Positions 1 to 5,453 of a stretch of DNA of 6,917 nt are shown piece after piece. The stretch lies in contig CAIUBS010000058.1 of assembly GCA_903897475.1 (NCBI GenBank), positions 1 to 6,917 on the forward strand, given 5' to 3'. Source of the DNA: an uncultured Actinomycetes bacterium (GTDB lineage Bacteria; Actinomycetota; Actinomycetes; Nanopelagicales; Nanopelagicaceae). Every line of letters begins with the position of its first letter. Within the stretch, counting starts at the first letter, position 1. The position numbers were made by a program, and so were the translations under genes. Below the pieces are notes generated by a model. The model was not told where the DNA came from. It searched no databases and worked only from the letters and a program-made list of their open reading frames with translations.

Positions 1-2
1 GC

Positions 3-266
3 TGTGGCTGCCTAGATATAGCAAAAAGATTAGAGAGTTTTTTCCCTACTGCATCCCTTGTAGGTGCAGGTTATGAGTTATCTGGTATTTGGTTAGAAAA
101 AGATGATCCGAAAATGAAGATTTTTAAGGTTGAAATTAATCGAAGTGATATCACCAAGGTTGATAAGAAAACAGGGGCCAAAGTTTTATGGAGTGCATCA
201 AAAATTACAAACCTTTTTATTGTGCAGCAAAGGGGATTTGGGTGGCAATTAATAGATACCAAGTAG
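3..266 (+). CDS. C-terminal end of an unrecognised protein (partial, 5' end outside window)
   Basis: Reading frame 3 is open from the left edge to a TAG at 264-266, giving 87 codons of the C-terminus of a longer protein. I do not recognise the family. The visible part is mixed hydrophobic and charged, with a beta-rich look (GAGYELSGIWLEKDD, VLWSASKITNLFIVQQ, GFGWQLIDTK) and no membrane segment. The open frame and codon use matching the neighbours (many AAA, ATT, TTA) support it as coding. Its last 25 bases overlap the preferred start of the next gene, so the two are probably translationally coupled and cotranscribed. If so, the pair may work together, but nothing in the sequence states how. 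The role is unknown. Confidence 0.6.
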   Translation, partial: CGCLDIAKRLESFFPTASLVGAGYELSGIWLEKDDPKMKIFKVEINRSDITKVDKKTGAKVLWSASKITNLFIVQQRGFGWQLIDTK

Positions 267-1018
267 CTCTATCAATTCTATTACTGCTTGGAATTACAGA
301 TAAAGCATCTGCTGGGTGCCTAGATAAGACCTGTGTTGATGTATTTACCGCAGATAATCAATTGGTAATTACCGCCCAAAAGGGATCACAAAAGCAGATA
401 GTAAAGCCAGCTGCTAAACCAATTTCAAAGCCGGTTGTTAAAAAAGTTGTAGCAAAGCCTGCGCCAATAATTAGATCTAAGGTAGTAAGACAAACCATAA
501 AACCAGCACCTGTTGTTAGTAAGCCAATAACTAAACCAAAGAGTGCTCCGATAAAAAAGCCGGTAATAAAATCAGTTGCAAAGCCAAAAAAGACGGTTAC
601 TGCCTCACTATCTGATCGATTAACTAAATTATTACCAGCAGGAGATATCAATTATCAGCCATCGGAGGATCCATTAGTTAATCTGCCGGTTTATTTTTGG
701 ACTCAAACACCGACCAGATTTACCGCGTTAGTGCCGATATTAGATGTAGTGGTCTATGTAAATCTAACCCCCACATTTACTTGGAGTTATGGAGATGGCG
801 CATATGAGGTTACTAAGTTAGCTGGAGCTGCCTACCCAGCAGGAAGTATTACCCACACCTATAAACAGGCAGGTAATTACCCAGTAAATCTAAAGATTAC
901 GTGGCATGGAACTTGGATGGTTAATGGAGTTACAACTGCAATTACTGGTAATGCCATTACCCAAAGTATTTCAACCACACTATCAGTAGTTAAAGCTCCA
1001 ACTAGATTTACCCAGTAA
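242..1018 (+). CDS. Secreted PKD-like domain protein with Lys/Pro-rich stalk
   Basis: I prefer the GTG at 242, preceded by AGGGG at 231-235 with a 6-base gap. It gives 258 residues with a compact signal peptide: a short basic start (INRY), a hydrophobic core (residues 8-18, VALSILLLLGI) and a signal-peptidase-I-like ASA-G site near residues 22-25. An ATG at 188 in the same frame would add 18 residues and overlap the previous gene by 79 bases, which is less likely. The mature protein starts with a Cys pair (CLDKTC, residues 26-31), perhaps a disulfide. A low-complexity stretch rich in Lys, Pro and Val (about 47-117) looks like an extended stalk or wall-spanning linker. The C-terminal domain carries PKD signatures FTWSYGDG (179-186) and HTYKQAGNYPVNLKI (about 205-219). 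PKD folds usually bind proteins or carbohydrates outside the cell; no catalytic domain is visible. Export is inferred and the partner unknown. Confidence 0.75.
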   Translation: MAINRYQVALSILLLLGITDKASAGCLDKTCVDVFTADNQLVITAQKGSQKQIVKPAAKPISKPVVKKVVAKPAPIIRSKVVRQTIKPAPVVSKPITKPKSAPIKKPVIKSVAKPKKTVTASLSDRLTKLLPAGDINYQPSEDPLVNLPVYFWTQTPTRFTALVPILDVVVYVNLTPTFTWSYGDGAYEVTKLAGAAYPAGSITHTYKQAGNYPVNLKITWHGTWMVNGVTTAITGNAITQSISTTLSVVKAPTRFTQ

Positions 1019-1074
1019 TCCACAATTATTACTACTTTTTACTACTGCACTTAGATTTTTGCCAATCTTAGGTA

Positions 1075-1590
1075 ATGAAAAATAATTTACTACTTGAAGA
1101 TGAAATAAAAGAGATAGCTGAAATTGATTATGAAAAAGATGAGGTCTTAATTAATCAACGCCAAGGGGCAATTGCTGTTAATAAATTAGTTGAAGAATTT
1201 ATCAAAGCTGGAGAGGTAACTGATAATCAATTAATTGCTTTAACCTTAGTAAGATTTAGAGATCTTCAGGTAAGAGATTATGCAATGGGATTGGCAAATG
1301 CTGAGAATAAGGATAAATTATTTAACCTTTGGTATTGGCTAATGAATTTTGCACCCAATGGATATGTGGCCCCGGTTGCCTGCATATTTGCTACCTGCGC
1401 CTATGAAGCCTCTGAGAGTGAGCTAGCTCATCATGCACTCGATAGAGCCTTAGCAGATTGTCCCAATTATCCATTGGCCTTATTACTGCGGCGAGTTTTT
1501 TGTGCTGCCTGGCCAAGTAGTAGTTTTGCGGTAATGCGAGGTGAATTACATCCTCGTATTTGCGCCACACTTTTTGGCGGTAGTATTTAA
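1075..1590 (+). CDS. DUF4192 family protein, short form (C-terminal half only)
   Basis: This 171-residue protein resembles the C-terminal part of the actinobacterial DUF4192 family. The signs are a VRD motif (66-68) after a helical stretch, an APNGYVAPVA segment (93-102) and an ALDRALADCPNYPLA block (121-135) leading into LLRR. This block is typical of the family's TPR-like helical end. Full-length members are, as I recall, roughly twice as long, with an N-terminal domain that is absent here. A TAG at 1069-1071 lies two codons upstream of the ATG, so this start cannot be extended, and the 56-base gap before it does not hold the missing half. There is no clear Shine-Dalgarno; a possible -10 (TAGATT, 1052-1057) would leave a very short leader. 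The biochemical function of DUF4192 is unknown. Recognition is from memory of family patterns, not a search. Confidence 0.7.
   Translation: MKNNLLLEDEIKEIAEIDYEKDEVLINQRQGAIAVNKLVEEFIKAGEVTDNQLIALTLVRFRDLQVRDYAMGLANAENKDKLFNLWYWLMNFAPNGYVAPVACIFATCAYEASESELAHHALDRALADCPNYPLALLLRRVFCAAWPSSSFAVMRGELHPRICATLFGGSI
1581..1586 (+). promoter_or_regulatory. Possible -10 element upstream of ald
   Basis: TAGTAT fits the actinobacterial TANNNT -10 pattern and would start transcription about 30 bases before the ald GTG. It lies at the very end of the DUF4192 coding region. A weak -35 candidate, TTGCGC at 1560-1565, is 15 bases upstream. In AT-rich DNA such hexamers occur often by chance, so ald could equally be read from upstream; the gap between the two genes is only 33 bases. 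Confidence 0.25.
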
Positions 1591-1623
1591 TTACTAACCA
1601 GCGTTGTTTAGTAGAGATGGTGT

Positions 1624-2715
1624 GTGCCAAAAGTGATTATTGGTATTCCTAAAGAGTTAAAAAATAATGAGTTTAGAGTTTCAGCCACCCCATCAGGTGT
1701 GCATGCATATACTGCTGCTGGCCATAAAGTTTTAGTTGAAAAAGATGCTGGCCTTGGCTCTGCCATAACAAATGAGGAGTATGTAGCAGCTGGAGCTCAA
1801 ATCATTGATACAGCAGATGAGATCTGGCAAAGGGCAGATTTAATTCAAAAGGTAAAAGAGCCAATTGCAGCTGAGTATAAGAGAATGCGTAAGGGGCAAA
1901 TTCTTTACACCTATCTACATCTAGCAGCTAATAAAGAGTGCACCCAAGCGGTAATTGATTCTGGAATTACTGCAATTGCTTATGAAACTATTGAATTAGA
2001 TGGCGCTCTTCCGTTGCTTGCACCAATGAGTGAGGTAGCAGGAAGAATGAGTGTGCAGGTAGGAGCAGCCGCATTAGAGGCAAGCCGTGGTGGTCGTGGA
2101 GTATTACTAGGTGGTGTGCCAGGGGTTAGACCAGGCAAGGTGGTAGTAATTGGCGGTGGAGTAGTTGGAGTTGCAGCAGCCACTATTGCCCATGGCATGC
2201 GAGCTGATGTGAGTGTTTTAGATTTAGATTTAAAGAGATTAGGCAAGATAGATCAATTATTTGCCGGAACTGTAAAAACTATTGCCTCAAGTGCTTATGA
2301 TATTGAATCTGAGGTTACTAAGGCTGATTTAGTAATCGGTGCTGTATTAATTCATGGCGCAAAAGCGCCAAAATTAGTATCTAATGCATTGGTAGCAAAG
2401 ATGAAGCCAGGCTCGGTATTAGTTGATGTGGCAATTGATCAAGGTGGCTGCTTTGCCGATTCAAAGCCAACTACACATCAAGATCCAACCTTTAAAGTAC
2501 ATAACTCAATTTTTTACTGTGTAGCAAATATGCCAGGGGCTGTTCCGGCAACCTCAACCTTTGCCTTAGCAAATGCCACAATTAAATATGGTTTGACCAT
2601 AGCAAATAAGGGTTGGCAGAAGGCAGTTGCCGATGATGCCGCCTTAGCTAAGGGATTAAATGTGCATGAGGGCAAGATTTACTACGATGCAGTTGCAAAG
2701 GCGCACAATCTCTAG
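1624..2715 (+). CDS. ald: Alanine dehydrogenase
   Basis: It catalyses the reversible NAD-dependent oxidative deamination of L-alanine to pyruvate and ammonium, as a cytoplasmic oligomer (hexameric in characterised relatives). The 363 residues are close to the usual length of about 370. The N-terminal block IGIPKELKNNEFRV contains substrate-binding Arg18. Lys78 (in QKVKEP) and His99 (YTYLHLAA) match the catalytic Lys75 and His96 of the Mycobacterium tuberculosis enzyme. The Rossmann motif GGGVVG (177-182) and Asp200 after the next strand fit NAD use. Asp272 in VAIDQGG matches the catalytic Asp. MPGAVPATST (303-312) is a family signature. The GTG start is chosen because it directly precedes the conserved N-terminus; only a weak purine stretch (AGAGATGG, 1613-1620) precedes it. 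No terminator follows, and the stop codon overlaps the -10 box proposed for the met operon. All key residues are present. Confidence 0.96.
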   Translation: MPKVIIGIPKELKNNEFRVSATPSGVHAYTAAGHKVLVEKDAGLGSAITNEEYVAAGAQIIDTADEIWQRADLIQKVKEPIAAEYKRMRKGQILYTYLHLAANKECTQAVIDSGITAIAYETIELDGALPLLAPMSEVAGRMSVQVGAAALEASRGGRGVLLGGVPGVRPGKVVVIGGGVVGVAAATIAHGMRADVSVLDLDLKRLGKIDQLFAGTVKTIASSAYDIESEVTKADLVIGAVLIHGAKAPKLVSNALVAKMKPGSVLVDVAIDQGGCFADSKPTTHQDPTFKVHNSIFYCVANMPGAVPATSTFALANATIKYGLTIANKGWQKAVADDAALAKGLNVHEGKIYYDAVAKAHNL

Positions 2716-2718
2716 TAT
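2713..2718 (+). promoter_or_regulatory. Likely -10 box for the SAM-IV/metYX transcript
   Basis: TAGTAT fits TANNNT and shares its first three bases with the ald stop codon. Initiation 7-10 bases downstream would begin the RNA at about 2725-2728, just before the first aptamer base at 2731, which is where a riboswitch transcript should start. The best -35-like match, TTGCAA at 2693-2698, sits at a short 14-base spacing, so the -35 assignment is weak. With no terminator after ald, some read-through from ald is also possible. Confidence 0.45.
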
Positions 2719-2730
2719 TTTTCGCCATAA

Positions 2731-2845
2731 GGTCATGAGTCTTAGTTCATAGCCCCGGCTAACTAAGCGGCAACCCTCCACCACGGTGGGGTGCTTCCGG
2801 GTGAAGACCAGATCGATTGCAAGGTGTAATCGGTAAGCGTGGATC
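2731..2845 (+). promoter_or_regulatory. SAM-IV riboswitch aptamer
   Basis: This is a metabolite-binding mRNA leader that senses S-adenosylmethionine. The conserved core reads as in actinobacterial SAM-IV RNAs: GGTCATGAGT, then AGCCCCGGCT, GCGGCAACCCTCC, GGTGGGGTGC, CCGGGTGAAGACC, and finally a TAAGCGTGGATC end. Visible pairings: P1 GGTC 2731-2734 with GACC 2806-2809. P2 is a perfect 7-bp stem, CTTAGTT 2741-2747 with AACTAAG 2761-2767. The P2 loop CCCGG 2754-2758 can pair with CCGGG 2797-2801 as a pseudoknot. A CCACC/GGTGG-centred hairpin lies within 2774-2791. The 3' hairpin is CGATTGC 2814-2820 with GTAATCG 2826-2832, including one G-U pair. It lies directly before metY-metX, the expected target. 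SAM-I is less likely because of this 3' hairpin and the core sequence. Confidence 0.93.
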
Positions 2846-2856
2846 GCAAAAAAAGT

Positions 2857-2900
2857 TAGGGATTATCCCTATTGATTTCGATCCCCTTAAATCAAGGAGG
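2857..2900 (+). promoter_or_regulatory. Probable translational expression platform of the SAM-IV riboswitch
   Basis: Two alternative structures share bases here. A perfect hairpin pairs TAGGGA 2857-2862 with TCCCTA 2866-2871 around a three-base loop. A competing hairpin pairs TTGATTT 2872-2878 with AAATCAA 2889-2895 and can extend through CCT 2868-2870 with AGG 2898-2900, covering the Shine-Dalgarno of metY. The loop of the second hairpin contains CGATCC 2879-2884, which is complementary to GGATCG 2841-2846 at the 3' edge of the aptamer. No T-run follows any stem, so control by ribosome-site masking rather than transcription termination is inferred. Confidence 0.55.
2894..2900 (+). promoter_or_regulatory. 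Strong Shine-Dalgarno of metY
   Basis: AAGGAGG lies 5 bases before the TTG start at 2906. It is the best ribosome binding site in the window and fixes this non-ATG start, since MetY homologues begin right here (SYSFETQQIHAG). It is also the element that the preceding hairpin would mask. Confidence 0.85.
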
Positions 2901-2905
2901 TTGTT

Positions 2906-4210
2906 TTGTCTTACTCATTTGAAACCCAACAGATTCATGCTGGTCAAGTACCGGATCCAACTACTGGCGCTCGCGCACTGCCGTTGTATCAAACTACTTC
3001 ATACCAATTCCGTGACACCAAACATGCAGCAGATCTATTTGGATTAGCTGAGCTTGGAAATATTTATACCCGCATTATGAACCCAACTCAAGATGCAGTT
3101 GAACAAAGAATTGCAGCTCTTGAAGGTGGCGTTGCTGCGCTATTAGTTTCATCTGGTTCTGCTGCTACTTCATATGCGATTATGAATGTGGCACAAGCTG
3201 GCGATCATATAGTTTCATCACCTTCACTTTATGGTGGTACTTACAATCTATTTCACTACACCTTGCCTAAGTTTGGTATTGAGGTCACCTTCGTCGATAA
3301 CCCAGAGGATCCAGAGAGCTGGCGCAAAGCAGTTAAGCCAAATACCAAGGCTTTCTTTGGTGAGACGATTGCTAATCCAAAAAATGATGTTTTAGATATT
3401 GAAACTATTGCCAAGATCGCTCATGAAAATGAGGTGCCATTAATTGTTGATAATACTGTGGCCACTCCTTATTTGATTAAGCCAATTGAGTGGGGTGCAG
3501 ATGTGGTTGTGCACTCAGCAACGAAGTTCCTATCTGGCCATGGAAATGCAATTGTTGGTGCAATTGTTGACTCTGGAAAATTTGATTACGCCAAATATCC
3601 AAATCGCTTTAAGAGCTTTAATCAGCCAGATCCTTCATACCATGGCTTGGTTTACGCCCAGGCGTTAGGGGTTGGTTCAGCATTTGGTGCAAATCTTTCC
3701 TATATCTTCAAAATCCGCTTAACACTGCTTCGCGATATTGGTGCTGCAGTTTCACCATTTAATGCTTGGCTTCTAGCTCATGGATTAGAAACCCTTTCAC
3801 TTCGCATGGAGAGGCATGTTGAAAATGCTAAAGCTATTTCAACTTGGCTAGAAAAACACCCACAGGTGGAAAAGGTTAATTACGCATCCCTTGCATCATC
3901 TAAGTGGAATAAATGGGCAACTAAGTATTGTCCAAAGGGTTCTAGCTCAGTTTTATCTTTTGAAATCAAAGGTGGAATTGAAGCGGGTAAGAAGTTTATT
4001 GAAGCGTTAAAACTACACTCCCATGTGGCAAACATTGGTGATGTTAGATCGCTGGCAATTCACCCAGCATCTACTACCCACTCACAATTAACACCAGATG
4101 AGCAGTTAACTGCTGGTGTAACTCCAGGATTAGTTCGTCTATCTGTTGGTATTGAAAATGTCGCAGATATTCAAAAAGATCTTGAAACTGCATTTGCTGC
4201 AGCTAAGTAA
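2906..4210 (+). CDS. metY: O-acetylhomoserine sulfhydrylase (O-acetylhomoserine aminocarboxypropyltransferase)
   Basis: This PLP enzyme of the Cys/Met-metabolism family converts O-acetyl-L-homoserine plus sulfide to L-homocysteine plus acetate, in the cytoplasm. Its 434 residues match the usual MetY length and exceed the roughly 380-400 of cystathionine gamma-synthase. Visible motifs: YTRIMNPTQ (54-62, Tyr and Arg contacting PLP phosphate of the neighbouring subunit), SSGSAAT (82-88), Tyr109 in SLYGGT (ring stacking), Asp182 in VDNTVATPY (pyridine nitrogen), the Schiff-base Lys207 in HSATKFLSGHG, and Arg411 in RLSVGIE (substrate carboxylate). The long insertion after the Lys (YPNRFKSFNQPDPSYHG) is typical of MetY. 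The start is TTG with AAGGAGG 5 bases upstream. metX follows after 34 bases, and both lie behind the SAM-IV riboswitch. metY preceding metX under SAM-IV is the order I recall in mycobacteria. Confidence 0.96.
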   Translation: MSYSFETQQIHAGQVPDPTTGARALPLYQTTSYQFRDTKHAADLFGLAELGNIYTRIMNPTQDAVEQRIAALEGGVAALLVSSGSAATSYAIMNVAQAGDHIVSSPSLYGGTYNLFHYTLPKFGIEVTFVDNPEDPESWRKAVKPNTKAFFGETIANPKNDVLDIETIAKIAHENEVPLIVDNTVATPYLIKPIEWGADVVVHSATKFLSGHGNAIVGAIVDSGKFDYAKYPNRFKSFNQPDPSYHGLVYAQALGVGSAFGANLSYIFKIRLTLLRDIGAAVSPFNAWLLAHGLETLSLRMERHVENAKAISTWLEKHPQVEKVNYASLASSKWNKWATKYCPKGSSSVLSFEIKGGIEAGKKFIEALKLHSHVANIGDVRSLAIHPASTTHSQLTPDEQLTAGVTPGLVRLSVGIENVADIQKDLETAFAAAK

Positions 4211-4244
4211 TTTACTTACTTAACTAACCGCAAGAGCAAAAAAA

Positions 4245-5342
4245 ATGAGCAAGGTTAATCCGGCTGTTACCGGGGCATGGCTTGAATACCATGATCCCGG
4301 TGATCGCCAATTTCTAAAAATTGGTGATTTAACTCTGGAGTCTGGGCAAATTTTGCCGGATATAACTATCGCTTATCAAAGTTGGGGAAAGTTAAATTCA
4401 GCTGGTGATAATGCAATATTGGTAAATCATGCGCTAACTGGCTGGGCTGATGTTAATGGGTGGTGGCCACAGATGGTTGGCCCGGGATTGCCATTTGATA
4501 CCAATAAATTTTACGTAGTTTGTCCAAATGTAATTGGTGGCTGCCAAGGAAGTACTGGTCCATCTTCAATTTCACCTGATGGCAAAAGATGGGGCTCTAG
4601 ATTTCCAACTCTAACCATCCGAGATATGGTGGCAGCTGAGTTAGCTTTTACTAAAAAAATTGGTGTCACTAAGTACCAATTAGCAGTTGGACCCTCCCTT
4701 GGTGGCATGCGCAGTTTAGAGTGGGCAATTGAGTATCCAAATTTAATTGGTGCAATCTGCACAATTGGCTCATCTGCAGTTGCAACTGGTGATCAAATTG
4801 GCACTGCCACAATTCAAATAAGGGCGATTAGATCTGATCCATACTTTAATAATGGTGATTACTATGAACAAAGTATTGGCCCAAATGAAGGAATGGGAAT
4901 TGCGAGAAGAATTGCGCATTTAACCTATCGAACTGAATCTGAGATGGATGTGCGATTTGGTCGAGAGTTGCAAGGAGATGACACTGGCAGATTTGCTGTT
5001 GAGTCCTACCTTGATCATCAAGCAAATAAGTTGGCCAAAAGATTTGATGCCAATACCTATATTTCATTAACTGAGGCGATGATCTCTCATGATGTTGGTA
5101 GGGATCGTGGTGGGGTAGCTACAGCTCTAGCCAAAGTTAAGGCGCCAATTCATGTAGTCTCAATTGATAATGATCGATTGTTCCCACCTAGGTTGCAGCA
5201 GGAGATTGCTGAGCTAGCCCCAGATGTGACCACCCTGCACACCATCTCCTCCCCATTTGGCCACGATGGCTTCCTAATTGAAGTCGAAACTGTGGGTCAG
5301 ATCATTAAAAATGCGCTCAACCTGGCAAAAATCTCAAATTAA
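4245..5342 (+). CDS. metX: Homoserine O-acetyltransferase
   Basis: It transfers acetyl from acetyl-CoA to L-homoserine, making the O-acetylhomoserine that MetY uses. It is an alpha/beta-hydrolase-fold enzyme in the cytoplasm. The 365 residues are normal for MetX. The nucleophile elbow GPSLGGM places catalytic Ser151. NHALTG (61-66) is the oxyanion-side motif, usually CHALTG, so Asn replaces Cys at a non-catalytic spot. NVIGGCQGSTGPSS (95-108) is a family signature. The acid is most likely Asp310 in IDNDRLFPP and the base His340 in FGHDGFL. The ATG has only a weak AAGAG (4232-4236) upstream. The 34-base gap after metY holds no terminator, so cotranscription is expected. The family also contains succinyltransferases and serine acyltransferases; pairing with MetY supports homoserine acetylation. 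Confidence 0.95.
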   Translation: MSKVNPAVTGAWLEYHDPGDRQFLKIGDLTLESGQILPDITIAYQSWGKLNSAGDNAILVNHALTGWADVNGWWPQMVGPGLPFDTNKFYVVCPNVIGGCQGSTGPSSISPDGKRWGSRFPTLTIRDMVAAELAFTKKIGVTKYQLAVGPSLGGMRSLEWAIEYPNLIGAICTIGSSAVATGDQIGTATIQIRAIRSDPYFNNGDYYEQSIGPNEGMGIARRIAHLTYRTESEMDVRFGRELQGDDTGRFAVESYLDHQANKLAKRFDANTYISLTEAMISHDVGRDRGGVATALAKVKAPIHVVSIDNDRLFPPRLQQEIAELAPDVTTLHTISSPFGHDGFLIEVETVGQIIKNALNLAKISN

Positions 5343-5366
5343 CCAATATGGATGTGCATTTACCCC

Positions 5367-5375
5367 TGTGGACAA
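5367..5375 (-). promoter_or_regulatory. Candidate DnaA box in the sigA promoter
   Basis: TGTGGACAA on the + strand is TTGTCCACA on the - strand, a perfect match to the DnaA box preferred in Streptomyces and one base from the E. coli TTATCCACA. It ends two bases before the -10 hexamer of sigA, inside the core promoter, so bound DnaA would contact or block RNA polymerase. It is a single site with no cluster, so this is not a replication origin. Chance occurrence is possible. Confidence 0.4.
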
Positions 5376-5377
5376 TT

Positions 5378-5383
5378 TATAAT
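5378..5383 (+). promoter_or_regulatory. Consensus -10 box of the sigA promoter
   Basis: TATAAT is a perfect -10 hexamer placed 70 bases upstream of the sigA start in a non-coding gap. The hexamer one 17-base spacing upstream (TGCATT, 5355-5360) is a poor -35, so the promoter may rely on the -10 and on factors such as RbpA or CarD, as is common in Actinobacteria. Transcription would begin near 5390. Confidence 0.6.
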
Positions 5384-5391
5384 ATAGCCAG

Positions 5392-5434
5392 GAAGTCAGG
5401 CGGTTTAAAGTTAAATCGCAAAAAGTAAGACTTC
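5392..5434 (+). promoter_or_regulatory. Two-tier stem-loop in the sigA 5' leader
   Basis: The outer stem pairs GAAGTC 5392-5397 with GACTTC 5429-5434, 6 bp without mismatch. The inner stem pairs GCGGTTTA 5400-5407 with TAAATCGC 5412-5419, 8 bp with one G-U, around an AAGT loop. An A-rich strand (5420-5428) forms the asymmetric internal loop. The structure begins about where transcription should start and ends 8 bases before the ribosome binding site. It is not a terminator for + strand transcripts, because A's and not T's follow it. I know no named RNA family that fits. Confidence 0.45.
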
Positions 5435-5453
5435 AAAAAACAAAGGATGAATT

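Noticed and set aside
308..319. Lipobox-like SAGC in the PKD protein, suggesting a lipoprotein
   Set aside because: The -3 residue is Ser rather than Leu/Val/Ile, while ASA before Gly is a good signal-peptidase-I site, and the Cys has a partner five residues on that suits a disulfide.
358..651. Minus-strand open frame of 97 codons opposite the PKD protein
   Set aside because: It is the antisense of the Lys/Pro/Val-rich stalk, which automatically yields a hydrophobic-looking Phe/Gly/Leu peptide; there is no ribosome site and the + strand reading is better supported.
1016..1024. TAATCCACA at the end of the PKD-protein gene, one mismatch from a DnaA box
   Set aside because: One mismatch, overlaps a stop codon, and has no promoter next to it. 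Single near-matches are expected by chance in a window this size.
1563..1579. CGCC/GGCG inverted repeat at the end of the DUF4192 gene as a terminator
   Set aside because: Only 4 bp, the T-run lies in the loop and not after the stem, and the next gene starts 33 bases after the stop.
2841..2900. Rho-independent transcription terminator between the SAM-IV aptamer and metY
   Set aside because: None of the stems is followed by a T-run; the only homopolymer is an A-run at 2848-2854. Translational masking fits better.
2817..3047. Open frame of 76 codons starting with TTG inside the riboswitch and running into metY
   Set aside because: It overlaps the aptamer's 3' hairpin and the metY start in another frame, has no ribosome site, and its product resembles a frame-shifted MetY. 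It is a shadow, not a leader peptide.
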